Source: Rhodococcus sp. PAMC28707
Lineage (GTDB): Bacteria; Actinomycetota; Actinomycetes; Mycobacteriales; Mycobacteriaceae
Direction of reading: 5' to 3'
DNA: 64,000 bases
Assembly (NCBI RefSeq): GCF_004795915.1
Contig: NZ_CP039253.1
Location: 2,170,001 to 2,234,000 of the forward strand
Part shown: one piece after another, positions 15,859 to 23,746 of the stretch
Position numbering within the stretch: position 1 is the stretch's first letter
How the letters are laid out: each line of letters begins with the position of its first letter
Position numbers and translations under genes: made by a program
The notes under the pieces: model-generated
The model's input: the letters and a program-made list of their open reading frames with translations, nothing else
What the model was told of the DNA's origin: nothing
Databases searched by the model: none

Positions 15859-17109
15859 TCACCAATCCACCCGCGCTGCCATCGCGAGTAATCTCTCCCG
15901 ACGTGTACTGCTCGTTTCACCGATGCGCGCGATGCGCCCGTACACGTGGGCGCGAAAATCTGCACTCCCGTTCAGGTTTTGGACATCGGCACCCGTGGTC
16001 ATGCAATTGTGGAGCAACGCGCGCAGGGCGTCGTATTCGGCTCTTGGTACTGCTGGCCAGTCGTTGACCACCAGGCCGGTCAGTTGTTGTCGCTGGTGTG
16101 CCCGCCGCACACGCGTCTTGTCCGGGTGCAGGGCGAAACCCTCGTCCTGTGCGACTTGGCCGACCACCCACAGCAGGGTGTCCACCTCTGGGCTGCCGGA
16201 GAATGCCAGGTCGTCGGCATAACGGGTATATCGCAGCCCCATCGATCGCGCGAGACCGGTCAACCGGATATCCACTTGCCGTGCTGCAAGATTGGCCAGT
16301 GCCGGTGATGTCGGCGCGCCCTGCGGCAGATGAGTGGATCGCAATCGAGAGGCTGTCGGCCGGTCGATTCCGACCAATTCGGCAGCGGGCGTCACCGTCG
16401 TACACACGCCTGCAAGATTCGACGCGACAGTCGGGGGATAGCCGACAGCTTCGAATATCGCTACGACACGGTCGAATCCAATGGACGGGAAAAAATTCTT
16501 CAGGTCGACTGATACGACAACTTCGCGGCCGGCGTGTGGAATTGCGAAGGTCCGCGCACTGCGGCCTCGCCGAAATCCATGTGAGGCAGGGTGCGCGGGC
16601 ACTCGATCGAGGATCCGCCGTAGGACCTTTCGCTGAATCTCGCGCAATCGTGGCTTCGGCACTTCCAATAGCCGCGAGCCGACCCGCTTGTCGATTCGGG
16701 CAGACCGATAGTGCTGCATCGGAAACGGCGCTCTCGTCAATCTTCCCTGAAGATCAGCGAACCAGTCCATTTCGTCGATCGTGAGATCGAGAGACTGCGC
16801 AAGTTGACCCGTTGTCTCGTGGCGAGGCACCTCGAAACGCCACGGCTTGACGTTGCCTCCCGGCGGCGGCGTGTGCGAGGACACCAAGGGCTCCGGGATG
16901 AACGGCAGGTCGCGCAGGAGGCGGAAGATCGACGACTCGTCGAACGGCGGCATCGGGAAAAGATTGATCACGCGGTCCGCCAACCATGACGCTCTGGCCG
17001 GAACGAGCGCCGCGAACGCCTCCTGTAGTCCGCTACGCGTCCACTGCACATCCGCAGCCAGAGCCGCCAACACCGCGGCCGATCGAGGAGTCAGTTCTCG
17101 GTCGGCCAT
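15859..17109 (-). CDS. Retron-type reverse transcriptase
   Basis: A 416-residue RNA-directed DNA polymerase. Motifs in order are 'HGFRRGRS' (177-184), 'VDLKNFFPSI' (201-210, first catalytic Asp), 'LPQGAPTSPALANL' (261-274), 'RYADDLAFSG' (296-305, YADD), 'LHPDKTRV' (327-334) and 'QQLTGLVVN' (341-349), which matches the VTG region of retron RTs. There is no maturase or endonuclease domain, so it is not a group II intron protein. The first 130 or so residues are an N-terminal extension of unknown role. ATG at 17109 is preferred because AGGAG lies five bases upstream; a longer frame would run through the RNA element. In retrons the RT copies part of its own upstream RNA into a branched msDNA, usually for phage defence. 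Confidence 0.92.
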   Translation of the reverse strand: MADRELTPRSAAVLAALAADVQWTRSGLQEAFAALVPARASWLADRVINLFPMPPFDESSIFRLLRDLPFIPEPLVSSHTPPPGGNVKPWRFEVPRHETTGQLAQSLDLTIDEMDWFADLQGRLTRAPFPMQHYRSARIDKRVGSRLLEVPKPRLREIQRKVLRRILDRVPAHPASHGFRRGRSARTFAIPHAGREVVVSVDLKNFFPSIGFDRVVAIFEAVGYPPTVASNLAGVCTTVTPAAELVGIDRPTASRLRSTHLPQGAPTSPALANLAARQVDIRLTGLARSMGLRYTRYADDLAFSGSPEVDTLLWVVGQVAQDEGFALHPDKTRVRRAHQRQQLTGLVVNDWPAVPRAEYDALRALLHNCMTTGADVQNLNGSADFRAHVYGRIARIGETSSTRRERLLAMAARVDW

Positions 17110-17129
17110 GCATCTCCTGGGGTGAAACA

Positions 17130-17285
17130 CAGCGGCGCGGGGCGACCGAAATCTTTCGTCCTCGGAGCAGTCAAGCACGCGGAGCGTGCCGAGCTGCTTC
17201 GGACGCAGTGACCGATTCTCAATTCTCTCCCAGGGGTTACCCCTGAGCTTGGTCGCACGGACCAACTCTCGCCCACGCGCCGCTG
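17130..17285 (-). ncRNA. Retron msr-msd RNA (predicted)
   Basis: Reading the minus strand: the a1 arm CAGCGGCGCGTGGGCG (17285-17270) and a2 arm CGCCCCGCGCCGCTG (17144-17130) pair over 15 bp with one bulged T. Between them are hairpin 1, TTGGTC-CGTGC-GACCAA (17265-17249); hairpin 2, CAGGGG-TAA-CCCCTG (17245-17231); and a long hairpin 17205-17157 with stems CGTCC/GGACG, AGCAG/CTGCT and GCACGC/GCGTGC. This order (a1, two msr hairpins, msd hairpin, a2, then RT) is the retron plan. The a2 arm ends 20 nt before the RT start codon. GCGAGAG (17272-17266) directly after a1 resembles the region of the branching G in retron Eco1 as I remember it. The branch point is not proven. Confidence 0.85.
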
Positions 17286-17358
17286 CATGCCTCCCACTGT
17301 GCCAAAAATGTCCGACTTCTGCGCAATATTCCATCCTCGGCGTTCTGTGTGTCGAGCG

Positions 17359-17430
17359 CTAGAGGTGCTCGGACACCAGGACCGCCACTGTGTTCGGCTC
17401 CAATGCTTCGAAGGTGTGCGGCTGATCCCC
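17359..17430 (-). pseudogene. C-terminal cupin-like fragment
   Basis: On the minus strand the last 24 or so residues before the TAG at 17359 ('LNPGDQPHTFEALEPNTVAV') look like the end of a small cupin protein. The frame stays open up to 17607, but the part before 17430 is arginine-rich and not cupin-like, and it would begin inside the copper operator. This is probably a remnant. The rest of 17286-17639 holds no other gene. Confidence 0.3.
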
Positions 17431-17587
17431 CGGGTTAAGCACCGTTCGTTGCCATCGTCGTGGCGGTATCGGCGACGACTGCGGCCCTGCGGTTCGTCGG
17501 CGTCGCTTGATCGGAACAATCAGGCCTTCTGTGGTCGAAGAACCCTTCCCGAGAATGGCGAGGAGGCGTACAGTCCGTACTGGATCT

Positions 17588-17604
17588 ATACCCCCTAGGG
17601 GTAT
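17588..17604. promoter_or_regulatory. CsoR-type copper operator before copB
   Basis: ATACCCCCTAGGGGTAT is a near-perfect inverted repeat of the kind bound by CsoR, the Cu(I)-responsive repressor of actinobacteria. It ends 35 bases before the P-type ATPase start. Two close copies occur at 21017 and 27302. No csoR gene is in the window. Confidence 0.75.
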
Positions 17605-17639
17605 CAACCACGAACTCGATCAGTGGGAGTACATGCACG

Positions 17640-19772
17640 ATGAGCAACCACATGAAGCCCGACACTGCACATCCACCTCGCCAGGATTCGGCGCATTCCG
17701 GCCAAGATGACATGACAGGGCACGACATGTCCGGACACGCAGGGCATGCCGGACACGGTGATCACGCCGGCCAGTTCCGTCGCCTGTTCGTCATCATGGT
17801 GTTCTTCGCCGTCCCAGTCGTGTTTGCCTCGAACATGTTCGCGATGATCGTCGGCTATTCGCTACCCGACGCAGCATGGATCGCCTGGATCTCACCGGTA
17901 CTGGGCACGGTCATGTACTTCTGGGGCGGATCACCGTTCCTGACCGGTGCAGTCAGCGAAATACGTTCGCGTACACCAGGAATGATGCTTCTCATCGCAC
18001 TGGCGATCACGGTCGCATTTCTCGCATCGATGGGTTCGAGCATCGGCGTACTCAACCATCAGCTCGACTTCTGGTGGGAACTGGCACTGTTGATCGTGAT
18101 CATGCTGCTCGGGCACTGGGTCGAGATGCGGTCACTTGCGCAGACCACTTCTGCATTGGACTCACTGGCAGCGCTTCTCCCCGACACCGCTGAACGCGTC
18201 GAGGACGGCGAGGTCGTCTCGGTGACGCCGGACGACTTACTGGTCGGCGACGTCGTCGTCGTCCGTCCAGGCGGGCGGGTGCCTGCCGATGGCACCATAG
18301 TCTCCGGGACCGCGAGCATGGACGAATCGATGGTCACCGGAGAATCGCGCACTGTCCGCCGCAGCGACGGTGACCACGTCGTCGCCGGGACCGTGGCCAC
18401 CGATTCCGGCGTCCGCATCCAGGTCACTGCCATAGGTGAGGACACCGCCCTCGCAGGAATCGGACGTTTGGTCGCCGACGCGCAGAACTCGTCGTCGCGG
18501 GCTCAGCGCATTGCCGATACCGCGTCGGGCTGGTTGTTCTGGTTCGCGCTAGGAGCCGCGGCCATCACCGCGGCAGTGTGGGTGCTGTTCGGGCTGCCCG
18601 ACGACGCCGTCATCCGCACAATCACCGTCCTGGTCATCGCCTGTCCACACGCCCTTGGGTTGGCGATCCCCCTGGTGGTGTCCATCGCCACCGAGCGAGC
18701 CGCCCGCAGCGGTGTCCTGATCAAGGACCGGCTGGCGCTGGAAACCATGCGGACAGTGAATACCGTGGTATTCGACAAAACGGGAACTCTGACCAAAGGC
18801 GAGCCCACCGTCATCGCGATCGAGGTGACCGGGGGCCACACCGCCGAAGCAGTCCTGGCATCGGCCGCCGCTGCCGAGACCGATTCCGAGCATCCTCTTG
18901 CCCGCGCCATCGTCGACGCCGCGCGCCATCGCGGCCTGACGGTACCGATCGCCACCGACTTTCGATCGTCCCCGGCAATCGGGGTGTCCGCCGACATCGA
19001 CGGAACTCGTATCCACGTCGGTGGCCCCGGCCTGCTCGAACAAGAGGACGCCCGCGAACTCGCGGTCGCCGACCGCTGGGGCGAAGACGGTGCGATCATC
19101 TTGCACGTCCTCGCAGAAGGCGAGGTCATCGGGGCATTGAAGCTCGCCGACGAGATCCGATCGGAATCACGCTCGGCGATCGACGAACTTCATGCCCGCA
19201 ACATCGAGGTGGTCATGATCACCGGTGACGCCGATGCCGTCGCGAAGTCCGTTGCCACCGAACTCGGTATCGACCGCTATTTCGCCGGAGTCAAACCAGA
19301 AGACAAGTCCCATCACGTCGCCGACTTGCAACGAGAAGGACGCACAGTGGCGATGGTCGGCGACGGCGTCAACGACGCTCCCGCGCTTGCGCAGGCCGAC
19401 GTCGGCATCGCGATCGGCGCGGGCACCGACGTCGCCATCGCGTCGGCGGGAGTGATCCTGGCCAGCGACGACCCCCGATCGGTGCTCTCGGTGATCGAGC
19501 TTTCGCGTGCCTCCTATCGGAAGATGAAGCAAAACCTTTGGTGGGCAGCGGGATACAATCTCATCTCCGTGCCGCTCGCGGCAGGAGTACTGGCGCCGAT
19601 CGGGTTCGTGCTGCCGATGTCGGTAGGGGCGATCTTGATGTCGTTGTCGACGGTCATCGTCGCGGCCAACGCGCAGTTGTTGCGCCGACTCGACCTCACA
19701 CCTGAAAGCATCGCCGGCGACGAGCATCCGAATGATGTGACCGAAGTACATCGACCGGTGCTGAAGAGCTGA
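17640..19772 (+). CDS. copB: CopB-type copper P1B-ATPase
   Basis: A 710-residue membrane pump that uses ATP to export copper. The N-terminus is His- and Met-rich ('GHDMSGHAGHAGHGDHAG', residues 27-44) instead of a CxxC metal-binding domain. The transport motif is Cys-Pro-His at 335-337 ('VIACPHALG'), which defines the CopB (P1B-3) class. The phosphorylated Asp is in 'DKTGT' (379-383), the actuator has 'TGES' (233-236), and the hinge is '[12 protein letters not shown]'. It is preceded by a CsoR-type operator and GGGAG about ten bases before the ATG. CopB enzymes have been linked to Cu(I), Cu(II) or Ag export. Confidence 0.93.
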   Translation: MSNHMKPDTAHPPRQDSAHSGQDDMTGHDMSGHAGHAGHGDHAGQFRRLFVIMVFFAVPVVFASNMFAMIVGYSLPDAAWIAWISPVLGTVMYFWGGSPFLTGAVSEIRSRTPGMMLLIALAITVAFLASMGSSIGVLNHQLDFWWELALLIVIMLLGHWVEMRSLAQTTSALDSLAALLPDTAERVEDGEVVSVTPDDLLVGDVVVVRPGGRVPADGTIVSGTASMDESMVTGESRTVRRSDGDHVVAGTVATDSGVRIQVTAIGEDTALAGIGRLVADAQNSSSRAQRIADTASGWLFWFALGAAAITAAVWVLFGLPDDAVIRTITVLVIACPHALGLAIPLVVSIATERAARSGVLIKDRLALETMRTVNTVVFDKTGTLTKGEPTVIAIEVTGGHTAEAVLASAAAAETDSEHPLARAIVDAARHRGLTVPIATDFRSSPAIGVSADIDGTRIHVGGPGLLEQEDARELAVADRWGEDGAIILHVLAEGEVIGALKLADEIRSESRSAIDELHARNIEVVMITGDADAVAKSVATELGIDRYFAGVKPEDKSHHVADLQREGRTVAMVGDGVNDAPALAQADVGIAIGAGTDVAIASAGVILASDDPRSVLSVIELSRASYRKMKQNLWWAAGYNLISVPLAAGVLAPIGFVLPMSVGAILMSLSTVIVAANAQLLRRLDLTPESIAGDEHPNDVTEVHRPVLKS

Positions 19773-19795
19773 GCTCGAGGCGGACGTTGGAACGA

Positions 19796-19833
19796 CCGAA
19801 AGCCGCACCGCATAAGCGGGGTGCGGCCTTCGG
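19796..19833. terminator. Bidirectional terminator hairpin between copB and the DUF305 gene
   Basis: The arms CCGAAAGCCGCACC (19796-19809) and GGTGCGGCCTTCGG (19820-19833) pair over 14 positions with one mismatch and a 10-base loop. It lies between two genes that converge. There is no long T-run on either side, common for high-GC actinobacteria. Confidence 0.7.
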
Positions 19834-19844
19834 GGTGAAACAGG

Positions 19845-20495
19845 TCAGCCCAAGAGCTGACGCATCGTGTCGATCTCCTCTTGCTGCGAAGTAACGATCA
19901 AGCGGGACATTGCCTGAGCCTCAGGGTTGGAACCCTGTTCGATCTCGACATTCGCCATGTCGATAGCACCGGTGTGGTGGGCAATCATCATCGTCAACCA
20001 CTGGCGGTCGAACTCGGGTCCCGAGGACGCTGTCAACGAGTCCATCTCCTGGTCGGTCATCATGCCGCCGCCCGAGCCATGATTCATACCGCCCATACCG
20101 CCCATCTCCCCCATCTGGCCCAAGTCAGCGGACGGTGCGGGCTGGCCCCAATCGGAGAGCCACGCGGTCATCTGGTCCATCTCCGGCTGCTGCGCGGCTT
20201 CGATCGCCGACGCCAATGCCAGGACATCCGGGTTCTCGGTCCGCCCGGTCGCCATCTCGGACATCTCGACGGCTTGTGCGTGATGCGGGTACATCATCTG
20301 CGCGAACATCACGTCGGCATTGTTGAACTGCGCAGGCGCATCCGATCCGGACGAAGTGGACTGCGACGAGTTCATCGAGTTTCCGTCCATCATCTGCCCG
20401 TTCATCGGAGCGTTGGAAGAATCGTCGCTGCAGCCGGCGAGGAAGATAACGCCTGCCGAGGCAGCCGCGAGTGCAGCAAGTACTGAAGTACGCAT
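19845..20495 (-). CDS. DUF305 lipoprotein (copper-associated)
   Basis: A 216-residue secreted lipoprotein: signal peptide with lipobox 'LAGC' (Cys22), then a Met/Gly/Ser-rich linker and two DUF305 halves with 'MMYPHHAQAVEMSEMA' and 'MMIAHHTGAIDMANVE'. The paired HH..M motifs are thought to bind copper; DUF305 proteins often sit beside copper resistance genes. A further Met-rich stretch ('GQMGEMGGMGGMNHG') supports metal binding. The ATG at 20495 is chosen because the signal peptide begins there and AAGGAA lies just upstream. It lies 88 bases after the DUF6153 gene, probably one operon from the operator at 21017. Confidence 0.88.
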   Translation of the reverse strand: MRTSVLAALAAASAGVIFLAGCSDDSSNAPMNGQMMDGNSMNSSQSTSSGSDAPAQFNNADVMFAQMMYPHHAQAVEMSEMATGRTENPDVLALASAIEAAQQPEMDQMTAWLSDWGQPAPSADLGQMGEMGGMGGMNHGSGGGMMTDQEMDSLTASSGPEFDRQWLTMMIAHHTGAIDMANVEIEQGSNPEAQAMSRLIVTSQQEEIDTMRQLLG

Positions 20496-20583
20496 GTGGA
20501 ATTCCTTACGAGAGTGATCTTTTACAGAGTTCGGATACGAAAAGAGCGATCCGCCGAGATGCGTGTGCATTTCGGGCTCCCCG

Positions 20584-20997
20584 TCACACTCGCAAGGTCA
20601 CCGATTTATCCAACTCCGAGAGAACCCACGGCGGTGCACGTTCCAGCGCGGAGGCGGGGCGCCCGCCGACGATGTCCACCGCTCGTGGTGAAAGATCGAA
20701 GTCGATACTGGTGGTCGGTACTGTCAGAGCAGGCCACGACGTCGTCGTGCCCGCGCACGGATGCATCATCTGATGTGCAGACGGGCAGTCGTGCTCGCCG
20801 AAAGCGACAGGCCCTGAAGCGTCGAGTCGATACTCCGACGCCGTCGCAGAATGGCCGTTGCCCATCGGTGACATGGACGACATCGAGGACATAGGTGTCA
20901 CCGAGTGCATGAGCAGCACCCCGAAGATGGTGAATGCAATCAACAACCCGGTAGCCGAGGCGGTACCTCGTCGACTGCCGCGGATCACTGAATGCAT
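20584..20997 (-). CDS. DUF6153-like small membrane protein
   Basis: A 137-residue protein with one N-terminal membrane segment ('LLIAFTIFGVLLMHSV'), a Met/Ser/His-rich stretch ('MSSMSSMSPMGNGH') and a conserved 'EHDCPSAHQMMHPCAG' with two cysteines and several histidines. It matches the general form of DUF6153, a family found with copper genes in actinobacteria, where metal binding at the outer face is suspected. The start could be ATG at 20997 or, leaderless, ATG at 21018 inside the operator. It is the first gene of the minus-strand unit ending with the DUF305 gene. Confidence 0.65.
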   Translation of the reverse strand: MHSVIRGSRRGTASATGLLIAFTIFGVLLMHSVTPMSSMSSMSPMGNGHSATASEYRLDASGPVAFGEHDCPSAHQMMHPCAGTTTSWPALTVPTTSIDFDLSPRAVDIVGGRPASALERAPPWVLSELDKSVTLRV

Positions 20998-21016
20998 GCA
21001 ACCGACGGTACCAGCC

Positions 21017-21033
21017 ATACCCCCGGGGGGTAA
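21017..21033. promoter_or_regulatory. CsoR-type copper operator before the DUF6153/DUF305 genes
   Basis: ATACCCCCGGGGGGTAA shares the ATACCCCC half with the copies at 17588 and 27302. It lies directly upstream of, or overlapping, the start of the DUF6153 gene on the minus strand. Confidence 0.7.
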
Positions 21034-21171
21034 AAATCTGTTCGCCGGAAGTGCTACTCGGGCTCTCCGATAGCGACTTGATCGAGCCTAGCCGGGCAAC
21101 CCGAGTGTGATGTCGCCGAAAGTGGGCACAATAGAGTTGATACACGAAACCAGCACGGAAAGCGGGTACCC

Positions 21172-22188
21172 ATGGCAGCCCTCGATGCACTACGCGGCCG
21201 GTGGCCGAAAAGCTTGCCCCTGCAGCCTTTGCCTGCGGAAGCGTGGGCCAAACAGGAGCCGACGTGGAAGGGTGCGAATCCCCAGGTCATCGAGTCCGCG
21301 CTCAAACGCGCGAAGATGCGGCCGTCGGGAAACTGGTTCGTCTTCGCCGCGAGCCGCGACATCCCGAAGGACAAGCCGTTCGGGCGGCACATCGGTGGCA
21401 CCGAACTGGTGGCCTGGCGCGATGAGAAGCAAGGAATCCACATCGCCCCCGGGGTGTGCCCACACCTCGGCGCGCCGCTGGACAAGGCCAAGATCGAATG
21501 CGACACCCTCATCTGCCTGTGGCACGGCATGCCGCTCGGCCCCAAGGGACGCCCCGGGTGGAAGCCGTTACCCGCATTCGACGACGGCATTCTCGTCTGG
21601 GTGCGGATGGACGAACTAGGTGGTGAGGAGCCGACCGAGGTACCTATCGTCCCGATCAGACCGCCCGCCGCGAACTCCGTCGATGCGGTGGTGACGGTGA
21701 CCGGTATCTGTGAACCGGACGATATCGTCGCCAATCGCCTCGATCCGTGGCACGGAGCCTGGTTCCATCCGTACTCGTTCGCACGACTGAAGGTGGTCGA
21801 CGCACCCACCGACGTCGATGTCCCCGAAAAGGACGATCGGTTCCTGGTAGACGTGACATTCCGCGTCAGCCGCGGAATCGGCGTGCCGGTCCGTGTCGAA
21901 TTCGTCTGCCCAGGTCCGCGCACCATCGTGATGCGCATTCTCGAAGGCGAGGGCATCGGAAGCGTCGTCGAGACGCATGCGACGCCACTGGGCCCCGGGC
22001 CGGACGGCAAGCCACGGACAGCCGTCATCGAGGTCACCGTCGCCAGCTCCGAGCGTCCGGGATTCAAGATGGCCCGCAAGGTCGCACCGCTGCTTCGTCC
22101 CGCTATGGGTTGGACTGCTGAGCGACTGTGGAAAGACGACCTCGACTATGCCGAGCGAAGGTACGAATTGCGCTCACGCGGCATGTGA
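21172..22188 (+). CDS. Rieske [2Fe-2S] protein, DUF5914 type
   Basis: A 338-residue protein with an N-terminal Rieske domain. The iron-sulfur ligands are Cys and His in 'GVCPHLGAPL' and 'CLWHGMPLG'. The C-terminal half ('PWHGAWFHPYSFARLKVV', 'RVSRGIGVPVRVEF') fits DUF5914, a Rieske subfamily I associate with actinobacterial carotenoid clusters. It probably passes electrons to, or acts as, an oxygenase on carotenoids (inference). It converges with crtU, separated by a strong hairpin. GGAAAG lies about ten bases before the ATG. Confidence 0.82.
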   Translation: MAALDALRGRWPKSLPLQPLPAEAWAKQEPTWKGANPQVIESALKRAKMRPSGNWFVFAASRDIPKDKPFGRHIGGTELVAWRDEKQGIHIAPGVCPHLGAPLDKAKIECDTLICLWHGMPLGPKGRPGWKPLPAFDDGILVWVRMDELGGEEPTEVPIVPIRPPAANSVDAVVTVTGICEPDDIVANRLDPWHGAWFHPYSFARLKVVDAPTDVDVPEKDDRFLVDVTFRVSRGIGVPVRVEFVCPGPRTIVMRILEGEGIGSVVETHATPLGPGPDGKPRTAVIEVTVASSERPGFKMARKVAPLLRPAMGWTAERLWKDDLDYAERRYELRSRGM

Positions 22189-22201
22189 GACTTCAACCTG
22201 C

Positions 22202-22228
22202 CGATCCCCCCGATGCGCGGGGGGATCG
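22202..22228. terminator. Bidirectional terminator between the Rieske gene and crtU
   Basis: CGATCCCCCC (22202-22211) and GGGGGGATCG (22219-22228) form a perfect 10-bp stem with a 7-base loop, exactly between the two converging stop codons. Confidence 0.8.
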
Positions 22229-22234
22229 ACGCGG

Positions 22235-23746
22235 TCAGCGCTTGGTGAGCCGAGCCAGCTTGTCGAACACTCGAAAGCGTCCGCGCGTCGGGACCGTATA
22301 GATCGGATGCCCGGCGATGCCCCAGCCCGAGAGCAGGGTGTTCGCCGCATGCAACCCGGTTGTCGCGGCGCGTTCCATCAGTGCGACCGGCAGATCGATC
22401 CTGATACCGTCCCCCGCGAGCACGACGCCCGGTTCCGGGGTGCGCACGGTGGGCCGATTTGCAAACTGACCGAGGCCGAACAACGGGCAATCATTGCGCC
22501 ATTCAGTGCGCTCGGATACCACTGTGGCCGAAGCAGTTTCGGGATAGATCTCGTGCATCCGCGCCATCAACTGCGCACGCGTCTCCTCTTCGGAGTCGAC
22601 GGCGGCATACGCGTGCAGTTCGACGACCGATCCACCGGTGCGAGCCGCCCACTCCGCCGCCTCGTCCTCGAACCGCTCGAGCACGCTGATGTTGTCGATC
22701 GGCGGCATACCGCCGGTTCCGATGAAGGCCGGACGATCGGCATTCACCGGCTTGTCGAGCCACACCCTATGCACCAGGAACGGCGGCGTGTTCTCCAGTG
22801 CCGCAATGCGTTTACGCCACTCCGACGTGCCGAGCTCCGGCGAGTTCTCCACCACATTCTGCAAGCCGGCAATATCGGCGGCAAGCACCACGGCGTCGAC
22901 CTCACCCACTCCGACTACGTCGTATGCGCGTTCGCGGCCCCGAGCAATACCCTCACACGCGGTACCCACCCTGATATCGACACCCAAGCCTAGTAAATAC
23001 TCTCCCAACGGATTCCACAGCGCCTGTGGGTAAGGGCCGCGAGGCACGTCGAAGATCAACCCCTCCGACGAACCGAGGAAATAGATGTGGAACATCATGG
23101 CCAGTTCGGCCGCAGACATGTCCTCGGGATCGGCGAAAAAACTGCGCGAGAAAACCCCGAACGCCAAGTGTCGTGCGGCCTCCGGAAAGTTGATGTTGCG
23201 CAGAAACTCCGCCGCCGGGGTCGTGTCGAGTTCCTCGAACGTCTCCGGAACACTGACATTCATCAGCGGCAGAGCAGCTACACCCTTGAGCGAGAACAAC
23301 TCTCGCATTCGGAAAGTAGGACTCCGAGCAACGAACGCGAACGCATTCAACGGCGGCGTCTGCGGCAGACCCTTGAAGCCGTCGATTCGGCCATCTCCGT
23401 CGATCAGCGGATAGTCCTCGACAGGCCGTAGCCGTCGCAGACCCGGATCGCTGCGCTCCATCAGGTTCCGAAGGTTGTAGTACTGCCGGAAGAACGCATG
23501 GAAACCGCGGCTCATCGTCACCGGAGTGCCGTCGTCGAGCGTGGTATCCCACCCCCCGACGCGACCGCCCAGGTAATTCTCCCGTTCGAGCACAGTCACC
23601 TCGACACCGCGCTCCGCCAAAGCCGTTGCCGCACTGAGGCCGGCGATCCCGCCACCGACAACGACGACCCGCGGCACACGGGTCAGCGAACCGGCATCCG
23701 GAAACCCAGCAGGAGCGGGATGTTCTACGCGTCGACTATCGGTCAC
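22235..23746 (-). CDS. crtU: CrtU-type carotenoid desaturase/methyltransferase (aryl-ring synthase)
   Basis: A 503-residue FAD enzyme of the phytoene-desaturase superfamily. The dinucleotide site is 'VVVVGGGIAGLSAATALAE', followed by 'LGGRVGGW'. Further segments strongly typical of CrtU/isorenieratene synthase are 'RGFHAFFRQYYNLRNL', 'INFPEAARHLAFGVFSRSFF' and 'AELAMMFHIYFLGSSEG'. CrtU converts beta- or gamma-carotene rings to aromatic rings (isorenieratene, chlorobactene). The C-terminal FAD contact is 'GVVLAGDGIRIDLPVALME'. It overlaps by four bases (ATGA) with the upstream methyltransferase, so the two are translationally coupled. Confidence 0.88.
   Translation of the reverse strand: MTDSRRVEHPAPAGFPDAGSLTRVPRVVVVGGGIAGLSAATALAERGVEVTVLERENYLGGRVGGWDTTLDDGTPVTMSRGFHAFFRQYYNLRNLMERSDPGLRRLRPVEDYPLIDGDGRIDGFKGLPQTPPLNAFAFVARSPTFRMRELFSLKGVAALPLMNVSVPETFEELDTTPAAEFLRNINFPEAARHLAFGVFSRSFFADPEDMSAAELAMMFHIYFLGSSEGLIFDVPRGPYPQALWNPLGEYLLGLGVDIRVGTACEGIARGRERAYDVVGVGEVDAVVLAADIAGLQNVVENSPELGTSEWRKRIAALENTPPFLVHRVWLDKPVNADRPAFIGTGGMPPIDNISVLERFEDEAAEWAARTGGSVVELHAYAAVDSEEETRAQLMARMHEIYPETASATVVSERTEWRNDCPLFGLGQFANRPTVRTPEPGVVLAGDGIRIDLPVALMERAATTGLHAANTLLSGWGIAGHPIYTVPTRGRFRVFDKLARLTKR

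Noticed and set aside
15859..17109. Group II intron maturase or diversity-generating retroelement RT
   Set aside because: No maturase X or endonuclease domain, no domain V-like RNA downstream, no template/variable repeat pair seen; motifs and upstream RNA fit a retron better.
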